From contig CAZXCK010000173.1 in the NCBI GenBank assembly GCA_964639225.1, positions 1 to 7,351 on the forward strand: 7,351 nt of DNA, given 5' to 3'. The notes under the pieces are model-generated. The model saw only the letters and a program-made list of their open reading frames with translations. It was not told where the DNA came from and searched no databases. Positions 1-5,251 of this stretch are shown one piece after another; position 1 is the first letter of the stretch, and each line of letters opens with the position of its first letter. Origin of the DNA: CAZXCK01 sp964639225 (GTDB taxonomy: Bacteria > Chloroflexota > Anaerolineae > Aggregatilineales > Phototrophicaceae). The position numbers were made by a program, and so were the translations under genes.

Positions 1-2
1 AA

Positions 3-332
3 GTGGCTACCTATGAAGCGAACATGAGTGGGGGAATGGGGGCGAACATTGACACCCAGCGGGAGGACTCGACGAAGCCTCACCTGGCCGACATCCGCTC
101 GCCCTTCCACCGCGTCTGCCGGCGCGCCGGCATCGAGGGCGTGACCCCGCACGACCTGCGGCGGACGTTCGCGACGCTCGCCATGCGGGGCGGGATCAGC
201 CCGCGGGTCCTGGCCGACGGGCTCGGGCATCACGACTTGCAGAGTCAGAACTCCTACGTCTGGAGCGATGCGGAGGACGTCCGCCGGGCGGTCGAGGTTG
301 TTGATGGGATGATTGCACCCCAGAAGAAGTGA
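3..332 (+). CDS. Tyrosine recombinase/integrase, C-terminal part (5' end outside window)
   Basis: This is the catalytic C-terminal portion of a phage-type tyrosine recombinase, an enzyme that cuts and rejoins DNA at attachment sites through a 3'-phosphotyrosine link. Counting from the first complete codon, the family signature HDLRRTFAT carries the box II histidine and arginine (H50, R53). LGHH follows (H76), and the nucleophile is Y85 in NSYVW, nine residues after H76 as in the family. The box I arginine and the N-terminal domains are absent because the frame is open to the left edge, so the first GTG is probably not the real start. The stretch before residue 27 (rich in Met and Gly, with an 8-bp direct repeat GCGAACAT at 18-25 and 42-49) looks unlike a normal integrase linker, so a damaged or chimeric gene is possible. 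The gene ends just before a new promoter and is not part of the operon downstream. Confidence 0.85.
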   Translation: MATYEANMSGGMGANIDTQREDSTKPHLADIRSPFHRVCRRAGIEGVTPHDLRRTFATLAMRGGISPRVLADGLGHHDLQSQNSYVWSDAEDVRRAVEVVDGMIAPQKK

Positions 333-360
333 CCACGCTCGGCTGAAGAAAACCGGGAAC

Positions 361-389
361 TTGAAGCGCGCGGTCGGTTTTGATATACT
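361..389 (+). promoter_or_regulatory. Predicted sigma70-type promoter, TTGAAG-17-TATACT with extended -10
   Basis: TTGAAG at 361-366 and TATACT at 384-389 are separated by exactly 17 nt. A TG at 381-382 forms an extended -10 (TGnTATACT). The predicted transcript start is near 396. It lies 29 nt after the stop codon of the upstream recombinase and is AT-rich relative to its surroundings. The match is to the generic bacterial housekeeping consensus; the host's own consensus is unknown. Confidence 0.55.
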
Positions 390-400
390 GACAGAGTCAG
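388..400. promoter_or_regulatory. Small dyad CTGAC-AGA-GTCAG overlapping the -10 box and start point
   Basis: A perfect 5-bp inverted repeat with a 3-bp centre spans the end of the -10 hexamer and the predicted transcription start. That is a position where a repressor would block RNA polymerase. The two HTH proteins encoded downstream are possible binders, but this is inference only; the repeat is short enough to occur by chance. Confidence 0.3.
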
Positions 401-507
401 ATTGACGCGGAGCAAGTGGGGCGTAAACGGCCCGCGGCAGCCATAACATGAAGGCCCCCTGGTGGCAACAGGCCGCTACTTCCCGTTCCGGGAGGTGGCG
501 GCTTTTT
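396..507 (+). ncRNA. Predicted short terminated transcript (small RNA or attenuated leader), about 110 nt
   Basis: The interval is bounded by the promoter at 361-389 and the intrinsic terminator at 472-507, with the next convincing start codon only at 532. Transcription should therefore yield either a stable RNA of about 110 nt or a leader whose terminator controls the downstream operon. An ATG at 448 inside it opens a frame that begins MKAPWWQQ and runs in frame into the gene at 532. It lacks a Shine-Dalgarno site, so translation from it is doubtful. No known RNA family was recognised. Confidence 0.35.
472..507 (+). terminator. Intrinsic (Rho-independent) terminator
   Basis: Positions 472-484 (GCCGCTACTTCCC) pair with 490-502 (GGGAGGTGGCGGC) over 13 continuous base pairs, two of them G-U wobbles, with the 5-nt loop GTTCC. 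TTTTT follows directly at 503-507. It sits between a promoter and the first gene of the operon, not after a gene, which suggests regulated readthrough or a separate small RNA. Confidence 0.8.
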
Positions 508-531
508 GCGTTTCGGTCAGAAGGAGAGGCC

Positions 532-768
532 ATGAACCCGATCATCACCACGCGGCACGCTAACGGCCGCATCACCGAGAAGGTCCGCTCGGCGGATTGC
601 CATGCCTGGCTCGGCGAACCTCCCGAGACGGGCTGGGTAGTCATCGCCCACAAGATGCGCGAGATGGGGTGGGAAGGTCCCCGGCAGCTCTACTTCCCCG
701 GCCCGGCGACGCGACCGCGACTGGGCAAGGGCTTCGAGCGCGTGATCCGGGACGCGTCGCCCTGCTGA
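532..768 (+). CDS. Small protein of unknown function (78 aa)
   Basis: No family is recognised. I chose ATG 532 because GAAGGAGAGG lies 4-10 nt before it. The in-frame ATG at 448 has no ribosome site, and translation from it would run through the terminator hairpin. The protein is soluble, with no signal peptide or membrane segment. It contains a central tryptophan/glycine-rich part (HAWLGEPPETGWVVIAHKMR) and a basic C-terminal third with several arginines, which would suit nucleic-acid binding, but this is not a functional assignment. It is the first gene after the leader terminator and lies 85 nt before the first HTH gene, so it is probably part of the same transcript as the regulators and the primase-helicase. 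The protein ends in cysteine, and the stop is TGA. Confidence 0.6.
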   Translation: MNPIITTRHANGRITEKVRSADCHAWLGEPPETGWVVIAHKMREMGWEGPRQLYFPGPATRPRLGKGFERVIRDASPC

Positions 769-816
769 TCCACCAAGTTCCAGACCGATCACGGCAAACC
801 AACAGGAGGAACCGAG

Positions 817-969
817 ATGACCAACGCCGTGACCAGACCGAGGACGATGCAACATGAGCACGCAACTACTGACCCCAGCCGAAGCGGCCGCCTTCCTGAA
901 CGTGACGAAGTCCGCCCTCGCAACCTGGCGGGCCCGCGGCCTGGGCCCGCCCTTCGTGCGCCTGACTGA
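817..969 (+). other. Short overlapping ORF with a strong Shine-Dalgarno site; possible leader peptide
   Basis: ATG 817 is preceded by a perfect AGGAGG at 804-809 with 7-nt spacing, the best ribosome site in this part of the window. The frame runs only 50 codons and overlaps the HTH gene at 854 in a different frame. Its later codons (many Arg and Pro) look like a shadow of that gene. The ribosome site itself may matter, because it would load ribosomes just before the weaker start at 854 (GAGGA at 840-844). A stable protein product is unlikely. Confidence 0.25.
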
Positions 970-1036
970 GCGCGTCGTCCGGTACGACGAACGCGACCTC
1001 CTGGCCTGGCTGGAGAGCCGGAAGGAGGTGGCGTAA
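854..1036 (+). CDS. Excisionase/MerR-like helix-turn-helix protein (60 aa), first of two
   Basis: The protein is a small DNA-binding HTH domain of the type annotated HTH_17, found in excisionases and AlpA-like regulators of integrated elements. The pattern is typical: LTPAEAAAFLNVTKSALATW (helix, turn, recognition helix; residues 6-25), then a wing with VVRYDERDLLAWLESR (residues 42-57), the usual 'R-Y-x-x-x-D-L-x-x-W' ending. The length of 60 aa is normal for this class. The role is probably to bend DNA with an integrase during excision, or to regulate the operon. GAGGA at 840-844 gives a moderate ribosome site. The stop codon shares a base with the next start (TAATG), so the pair is translationally coupled. 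It is a clear paralogue of the following protein. Which of the two, if either, is the directionality factor cannot be told. Confidence 0.8.
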   Translation: MSTQLLTPAEAAAFLNVTKSALATWRARGLGPPFVRLTERVVRYDERDLLAWLESRKEVA

Positions 1037-1248
1037 TGGTCCCCCGGAACTCCGACAGCGACCAGGTGCTCACCCGGGAAGAAGCGGCGTCATTCATCGG
1101 ACTGGCGCCCGCCACCCTCGCCACGTGGGCAACCCGTTACCCCGACCGGATTCCCCTGGTGAAGCACTCCGCTCGGCGCGTGGGGTACCGACTCGGCGAT
1201 CTCCGCGAGTACATCGCGCGCTGTCGCAGTGAGGGGGGTTCGGTATGA
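1036..1248 (+). CDS. Excisionase/MerR-like helix-turn-helix protein (70 aa), second of two
   Basis: This is the second small HTH protein, with AAGGAGGT at 1022-1029 six nt before ATG 1036, an excellent ribosome site that lies inside the previous gene. Residues 12-31 (LTREEAASFIGLAPATLATW) align with the HTH of the upstream protein. The wing and last helix follow (RRVGYRLGDLREYI, about residues 46-59), keeping the LT-EEAA-F-LATW-R-V-Y-DL pattern. The two genes therefore probably arose by duplication and diverged. The C-terminus overlaps the start of the primase-helicase gene by 4 nt (ATGA), which couples this regulator to the replication protein. It may act as excision factor, as repressor of the promoter at 361-389, or as a DNA-binding partner at the repeats near 3602-4010. 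None of these is shown by the sequence. Confidence 0.78.
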   Translation: MVPRNSDSDQVLTREEAASFIGLAPATLATWATRYPDRIPLVKHSARRVGYRLGDLREYIARCRSEGGSV

Positions 1249-3602
1249 CGAACCTCAACCGCCAATTCAAGGAGGACCTGCTCCAGCGTGTCGGCGAGCT
1301 GCGGCTCACGGCCTTTCCGGGCAAAGAGTACGGCGGGATCTTCGACGATGTCGACGCGGCCGATGCGTGGGCCGCGGAGCAGAACGAGGAGCGCAACCTC
1401 TACTACCACTTGAACCGGGGCAAGGGTAGCCGCGCGAAGAACAAACGGCTTCGCGAAGCGCATCTGACTCAGATCGTCGGGTTCGTGGTGGACCATGACC
1501 CGCCGCGGAAAGACCTGGCTGGCGGCGACCTGGAGGCCTGGCGCGAGGCGACGCTCGCCGAGCTGCGCGCTCACGATCGGCAGCCGACCTACCGGATCGA
1601 TTCGGGCCGTGGCTTCCAATCCGTGTTCCTATTCCGAGAGCCTGAGAACCTCCGCACGAATGGGAAGAGCGAACCGCCGCCGGCGGAGATCCTCTCGCTC
1701 TACAAGGGCAAGGCGAAGCGGCTCGGCGCGGAGTTCGGTAGTAGCACGGACGAGGTCGCCTTCTCGCTCGACCACGTCTGGCGATGGCCCGGCGTGGTCA
1801 ACCACAAGACGGGGCGCGAGGCCGCGGTCCTCGATCACAGCGGCGTCTACTTCGACTCGGGCGACTTCCCCTCGCCGGCTCGGCCGCTCGTCGAAGAGCA
1901 ACGGTCCGGGGAGTATGCGATACCGGATGGCGTGACGCCCAGGGAATCGACCGACGGCCTGCACCCGGCGACCGAGAGAACGCTGGGCATCATCCAGCGT
2001 GGATTCGATGCGGCTGAGGTCGAGGGCATCGAGCAGACTGATCGCAGTAGCGTCGCGTTACATGTCTGCTGCGACCTGCTCCGAGGCGGCCACGACGCGG
2101 ACGACCTGGCCGCGGTCCTTCTGGCCGACCCGACGAAGCTGGGTATCGGACACTACGTCAGGTTCAAGCGCGTCAACGGTGAGTTCAAGGAGCGGACGGC
2201 CGCGGAGCGGGAGCGCGAGGTCTCCCGCGCCGTTGCGAAGGCCGTCGCGGCTGAGTCCAAGCAGGACGAGCTAGCGGAGCTGAACGAGAACTTCGCGGTC
2301 GTCCTCAATCTCGGCGGCCGTTGCCGCGTCGTGCGCGAGGTCTACAACGAAGCGTTAGACCGCCACATCCTCGCCAAGTTCACCTTCGAGGACTTCCGCA
2401 ACCAGCACCTGAACCGCGAAGTGATGGTGCCATGCGGGACCGACAAGGACGGCAACCCGAAGCTGAAACCGGAGCCGCTCGGGCACTGGTGGTTGAAGCA
2501 TCCGCAACGCCGGCAGTTCGACAAGGTCATCTTCCTGCCTGGCCGCTACGTTCCGGGCGCCTACAACCTATGGAGGTCGTTCTCGACCGAGCCGGCCGCG
2601 GGAGAGCTCCATCAAAGCTACCTCGACCACCTCTACTCGAACGTCTGTCTGGGCAATCGAGAGCACTTCACGTTCCTGCTGAACTGGATGGCGCACATCG
2701 TCCAGTTCCCGGACAGGCGAATCGGTATCGCCGTCATCCTCCGAGGCCGGCAGGGCACCGGCAAGAGCTTCTTCGCGAAGCATTTCGGCAAGCTGTTCGG
2801 TCGGCACTTCTATCACGTCACGAGCCCCAAGCATGTCGTGGGCAACTTCAACTCGCACCTCCGCGACGTCCTGGTCCTCTTCGCCGACGAGTGCTTCGTG
2901 CCTGGCAACAAGGAGCACGCCTCCGCGCTGAAAGGACTGATCACCGAAGAGACGCTGACCATCGAGGCGAAGGGAATCGACGCCGAGCTGGCGGCGAACT
3001 TCGTCAACGTGATCATGGCTTCCAATGACGACTGGGTTGCCGAGGTCGAGGCCGACGACCGACGCCTCTTCATCGTGGACATCGGCGAGGAGCATGCGAA
3101 GGACCGCAGCTACTTCGGAGCGATCGCGCGCGACCTGGAGAGCGGCGGCTACGGGCACCTCCTGCACTTCCTCCTGGAGCGAGATCTCTCGGGGTTCGAC
3201 GCACAACGGCAGCTCCCGGAGACCCGCGCCAAGGACGATCAGAAGAACCTGCGAGCGTTGAGGAGCGAGGGGGCGGCGCGAGAGTTCCGGTTCCTGCGTG
3301 ATGGGGGACCGCTGCCCGGCTCTTCGTTTGTCACCAAGGACAACCAGCTCTTCATCGAGACCAAGGCGCTTGCCGAGTACCAGGGCACCACTCAGGAGAC
3401 GGTCGGACGATTCTTGACGACCATCGGAGGGACACCGTTCCGACCCCGCCTGGAAAACGGAGGCCGGCCTCACGGCTATCTACTCCAGACCGACCTGGCT
3501 CTCCATCGTGAGACGTGGAAGCGGCAGCATCCGGACCGCGTTGCGATTCGATGGCCCGAGACCGCGGAATGGCAGCTCGAAGCCCCGGACCCCCCGTTCT
3601 AG
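1245..3602 (+). CDS. Primase-helicase: RepB/AEP-like primase domain plus SF3-type DUF5906 ATPase (785 aa)
   Basis: This is the likely replication initiator of the element, combining priming and DNA unwinding. In the N-terminal part, FVVDHDP (D83, D85) looks like the acidic metal-binding motif of archaeo-eukaryotic-type primases. SGRGFQSVF (residues 120-128) corresponds to their second motif, with Gln125 where many members have His, as in RepB-type primases. VWRWPGVVNHKTG (178-190) resembles their third conserved block. The helicase part has a Walker A GRQGTGKS (501-508), a Walker B LVLFADE (543-549), a sensor-1-like NVIMASND (588-595) and the DDRR arginine-finger region (604-607), as in DUF5906/D5-like superfamily 3 helicases. 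The C-terminal 100 residues may be an accessory DNA-binding domain. ATG 1245 overlaps the previous stop by 4 nt. The gene ends in TAG beside the repeat-rich region, where an origin would be expected. Confidence 0.85.
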   Translation: MTNLNRQFKEDLLQRVGELRLTAFPGKEYGGIFDDVDAADAWAAEQNEERNLYYHLNRGKGSRAKNKRLREAHLTQIVGFVVDHDPPRKDLAGGDLEAWREATLAELRAHDRQPTYRIDSGRGFQSVFLFREPENLRTNGKSEPPPAEILSLYKGKAKRLGAEFGSSTDEVAFSLDHVWRWPGVVNHKTGREAAVLDHSGVYFDSGDFPSPARPLVEEQRSGEYAIPDGVTPRESTDGLHPATERTLGIIQRGFDAAEVEGIEQTDRSSVALHVCCDLLRGGHDADDLAAVLLADPTKLGIGHYVRFKRVNGEFKERTAAEREREVSRAVAKAVAAESKQDELAELNENFAVVLNLGGRCRVVREVYNEALDRHILAKFTFEDFRNQHLNREVMVPCGTDKDGNPKLKPEPLGHWWLKHPQRRQFDKVIFLPGRYVPGAYNLWRSFSTEPAAGELHQSYLDHLYSNVCLGNREHFTFLLNWMAHIVQFPDRRIGIAVILRGRQGTGKSFFAKHFGKLFGRHFYHVTSPKHVVGNFNSHLRDVLVLFADECFVPGNKEHASALKGLITEETLTIEAKGIDAELAANFVNVIMASNDDWVAEVEADDRRLFIVDIGEEHAKDRSYFGAIARDLESGGYGHLLHFLLERDLSGFDAQRQLPETRAKDDQKNLRALRSEGAAREFRFLRDGGPLPGSSFVTKDNQLFIETKALAEYQGTTQETVGRFLTTIGGTPFRPRLENGGRPHGYLLQTDLALHRETWKRQHPDRVAIRWPETAEWQLEAPDPPF

Positions 3603-3617
3603 GTCCGGGGGTCCGGG
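3583..3617. repeat. Overlapping inverted repeats at the stop codon of the primase-helicase
   Basis: CCCCGGACC at 3583-3591 can pair with GGTCCGGGG at 3602-3610 (9 bp). Alternatively, 3584-3594 pairs with 3607-3617 over 11 bp. The hairpin straddles the TAG stop at 3600-3602. No T-run follows, so it is a poor intrinsic terminator. It is better read as an inverted pair of the GGTCCGGG octamers that fill the following region, with one copy inside the coding end. Confidence 0.55.
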
Positions 3618-3944
3618 TTCTGGTCCGAGTGGGGAAATCGCGTAAGTTATTGATATAAAAAGATATGGGAGTTCTGGTCCGGGTGTCCGGGTTGAAATCC
3701 GGGTCAGGGCCCAGAGGGGAGGAAACGGTAGGTATGTCGGTAGGTAGGGGCTGCTAGCTACAGAGCTAGAGCTATCTACTACAAATCTACCCAGACCTCC
3801 CGGACCACCCGGACCAGGTATTGTGTAGCAACGAGTTAGCCGGTCCGAGTAGCGCCTCCCCTCCTGGGCAATGGGGGACCACCCGGACACGGTCGGGCTG
3901 ACTGGTCCGGGGGCTGAAGACGGTCGTGCCTCGTCCGGTCCGGC
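3602..3944. repeat. Array of GGTCCGGG iteron-like octamers on both strands; candidate replication origin
   Basis: Copies on the plus strand are at 3602-3609, 3610-3617, 3622-3629 (GGTCCGAG), 3676-3683, 3684-3691 (TGTCCGGG), 3696-3703 (AATCCGGG), 3842-3849 (GGTCCGAG), 3904-3911 and 3937-3944 (GGTCCGGC). Copies on the minus strand are at 3790-3797 (one mismatch), 3799-3806, 3808-3815 and 3882-3889 (one mismatch). A longer unit GTTCTGGTCCG occurs at 3617-3627 and 3671-3681, 54 bp apart, and a variant at 3596. An AT-rich stretch (about 3641-3669) lies inside the array, and the left copies face the right copies across a central dyad. This plan (initiator gene, iterons, AT-rich patch, dyad) is that of an iteron origin. 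No good DnaA box was seen. Confidence 0.55.
3727..3791. repeat. Large imperfect dyad with a central CTAGCT/AGCTAG hairpin
   Basis: The outer arms are 3727-3747 and the complement of 3772-3791; both read GGTAG...TGT..GTAG.TAG in the same direction, with roughly 15 of 21 positions alike. Near the centre CTAGCT (3754-3759) and AGCTAG (3764-3769) form a perfect 6-bp stem with loop ACAG. The dyad is flanked on the left by plus-strand and on the right by minus-strand GGTCCGGG copies, so the whole of 3676-3815 has rough two-fold symmetry. It could be a structured origin or a recombination site. Confidence 0.5.
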
Positions 3945-3960
3945 CGAGGGCCGCCTCGCG

Positions 3961-4010
3961 CGAGGAACTATGGGGAACAACGAGGAACTCTGCGGAATCA
4001 CGAGGAACAA
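3961..4010 (+). repeat. Five tandem 10-bp repeats, consensus yGrGGAAyna
   Basis: The units are CGAGGAACTA, TGGGGAACAA, CGAGGAACTC, TGCGGAATCA and CGAGGAACAA, with no gap between them. Related single units follow at 4036-4045 (TGGGGAATCG) and 4063-4073. The period equals about one helical turn, so bound proteins would lie on one face of the DNA. The same unit recurs after the recombinase gene (4792-4893). Confidence 0.75.
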
Positions 4011-4099
4011 TCGACCGCGTTGGGCTCACGGTCGATGGGGAATCGCTTCAATCAGGTGAATTCGAGGGAACCATCGAACTGTCGCAATCGTTAAAATAG

Positions 4100-4174
4100 T
4101 GACGCTTATACTGCATTGGGGCTAGACGAAGGCGGAACGATGCTATATAATGACGCTATGATACAAAAGCGTCA
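4100..4174. promoter_or_regulatory. Three TGACGCT operator-like sites around the recombinase promoter
   Basis: TGACGCT occurs at 4100-4106 and 4151-4157 in direct orientation, 51 bp apart (about five helical turns). It occurs inverted as AGCGTCA at 4168-4174. The last two form a perfect 7-bp inverted repeat with a 10-bp centre that covers the end of the -10 box, the predicted start point and the ATG. The first abuts a -10-like TATACT. Position and symmetry fit an operator for the recombinase itself or an HTH regulator; the binder is unknown. Confidence 0.5.
4123..4151 (+). promoter_or_regulatory. Predicted promoter TAGACG-17-TATAAT of the recombinase gene
   Basis: A perfect TATAAT at 4146-4151 lies 17 nt after TAGACG (4123-4128, four of six matches to TTGACA). 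With the last T of the -10 at position -7, +1 would fall on 4158, the A of the ATG chosen for the recombinase. This predicts a leaderless mRNA. A second, weaker -10-like TATACT is at 4107-4112 without a good -35. Confidence 0.55.
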
Positions 4175-4793
4175 TGATAAGCCCGCGAACAAGGGCAAGA
4201 AGCTGCCGCCGGAGATCCTCACGAACGAGGAGATGCGGCGCCTGCTGGATGCCTGCGGTCGAGGGGCGGCCGGCAAGCGGAATCGCGCCTTCCTGGCCAC
4301 GCTCGCCGGAGCAGGGCTTCGCCTCGCCGAGGCGCTTGCTCTCGAACCGAAGGACCTGGACGAGGAGCGCTGGACGGTCCGCGTGCTTCACGGGAAGGGC
4401 GACCAGGCTCGCACCACCGTGCTCCAGCCGGCGGCAGCGCTGGCGGTGTCTGAATGGCTCCGCGAACGCGACCGCCTGGGCCTCGGACCCTACCATCCGC
4501 TCTTCTGCACGATCAGCAAGGGCGTGATGGGACGGCCGCTGTTGGAAGGCTACGTTCGGACGTTGCTTCCGCGCCTGGCCAAGCGCGCCGGGATCCGAAA
4601 GCGCGTCCACCCTCACGGCCTGCGGCACTACTACGCCGCGACCCTGCGGCGTGAAGGGGTCGATATCGCTGCGATCTCGCAGCTGCTGGGACACTCGTCG
4701 ATCGCGACGACCGCGCGCTACCTGGCGCACATTGAACCGACAGCTGTCATCGAGGCTGCGCGGTCGGTCAAGGGCTGGAGTGAGTATGAGTAG
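4158..4793 (+). CDS. Tyrosine recombinase consisting of the catalytic domain only (211 aa)
   Basis: This is a XerC/D-like tyrosine recombinase with all expected catalytic residues: R55 (GAGLRLAEAL), K80 in the beta-hairpin (HGKGDQAR), H153 and R156 (HPHGLRHYYAA), H179 (LLGHSS) and the nucleophile Y188 (TARYLAH). The protein begins LPPEILTNEEMRRLLDA at residues 16-32, which corresponds to the start of the catalytic domain. The N-terminal SAM-like core-binding domain of about 90-100 residues, present in XerC, XerD and most integrases, is missing, as in FimB/FimE-type enzymes of about 200 aa. No upstream frame supplies it. ATG 4158 was chosen because it coincides with the predicted transcript start; ATG 4140 and TTG 4116 are also in frame but lie in the promoter. 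No Shine-Dalgarno site precedes 4158. Likely roles are integration, inversion or resolution of the element. Repeats flank the gene on both sides. Confidence 0.85.
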   Translation: MIQKRHDKPANKGKKLPPEILTNEEMRRLLDACGRGAAGKRNRAFLATLAGAGLRLAEALALEPKDLDEERWTVRVLHGKGDQARTTVLQPAAALAVSEWLRERDRLGLGPYHPLFCTISKGVMGRPLLEGYVRTLLPRLAKRAGIRKRVHPHGLRHYYAATLRREGVDIAAISQLLGHSSIATTARYLAHIEPTAVIEAARSVKGWSEYE

Positions 4794-4893
4794 GGGAACG
4801 ATGGGCCCAGGCCGAAGGGCGGAAGCGATGGGGAACCATGAGGAAGGATCGGAGCAAGGAGGACGAGGAACGATGAGGAACAACGGGGCACGG
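4792..4893 (+). repeat. Second cluster of yGrGGAACna decamers after the recombinase gene
   Basis: Units are AGGGGAACGA (4792-4801, overlapping the stop codon), TGGGGAACCA and TGAGGAAGGA (tandem, 4829-4848), then CGAGGAACGA, TGAGGAACAA and the degenerate CGGGGCACGG (tandem, 4864-4893). They match the decamers at 3961-4010 in sequence, period and orientation. The recombinase gene is therefore bracketed by the same repeat. A C6/G6 hairpin with a 5-nt loop (4895-4911, no T-run) follows. Confidence 0.65.
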
Positions 4894-4954
4894 TCCCCCC
4901 TCCCCGGGGGGTGGTCGCTGGTCTACTCGCTGAAACTTTACGAACGAGGGTGAA

Positions 4955-5245
4955 ATGGGATCCGAAAAAGAGACCCGGCAATATCTCCACATCACCCCTG
5001 AACGCGAGGCCAAGTTCCTGGAGGTCCTCGCGAAGACGGGAAGTGTCAACGCTGCTTGTCAGGCGACCGCGAAGGAGGGCGCCGGACCGCGCGCCGGCAA
5101 GACCAGCTGGCATGACCATCGGCGCCGGTCGCCCGAGTTCGCTCAGCGCTGGGACGACGCCCTGATGGATGCGCTCGGCACCATCGAGGACGAGATCTAT
5201 CGACGTGCGATGGAGCCCGCGACGACACCTATCACGAACCGGTAG
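4955..5245 (+). CDS. Terminase small subunit-like protein, N-terminal part, ended by an in-frame TAG (96 aa)
   Basis: The protein resembles the N-terminal DNA-binding part of phage small terminase subunits, which recognise the packaging site and recruit the large terminase. The pattern FLEVLAKTGSVNAACQATA (residues 21-39), then SPEFAQRWDDALMDAL and EDEIYRRAMEP (to about residue 88), is the HTH and following long helix seen in this group. The turn region carries an extra Gly/Ala/Arg-rich segment (EGAGPRAGK) compared with the usual form. The start is ATG 4955, with GAGGG at 4946-4950. The frame stops at TAG 5243-5245 exactly where family members usually continue with a 'G-x-V-V-G' beta-turn and a helix. 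The next frame supplies those features in the same phase, so this is probably the front half of a split gene. No large terminase is visible in the window. Confidence 0.6.
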   Translation: MGSEKETRQYLHITPEREAKFLEVLAKTGSVNAACQATAKEGAGPRAGKTSWHDHRRRSPEFAQRWDDALMDALGTIEDEIYRRAMEPATTPITNR

Positions 5246-5251
5246 GGCGAC

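Noticed and set aside
448..531. N-terminal extension of the 78-aa protein from ATG 448, or a Trp-type attenuator peptide
   Set aside because: There is no ribosome site before 448, and the extension would be translated across the terminator stem. The WW pair alone is too little to claim amino-acid attenuation.
2568..3473. Long minus-strand open frame (about 300 codons) opposite the primase-helicase
   Set aside because: It is a shadow frame due to high GC third positions. The plus strand carries clear Walker A, Walker B and sensor motifs here.
3684..3710. A GGGTTGAAATCCGGG stretch that looks like a tRNA T-arm
   Set aside because: No acceptor, D-arm or anticodon stem can be placed around it, and the pattern arises from the GGTCCGGG repeats.
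3480..4010. Minus-strand open frame of 176 codons across the repeat-rich gap
   Set aside because: The predicted protein only echoes the DNA repeats (Pro/Gly and VPxSSS-type runs) and has no credible start; a non-coding origin region is more likely.
3601..4010. CRISPR-like array because of regularly repeated short units
   Set aside because: The units are 8-10 bp and contiguous or irregularly spaced, without 25-40 bp repeats, unique spacers or cas genes.
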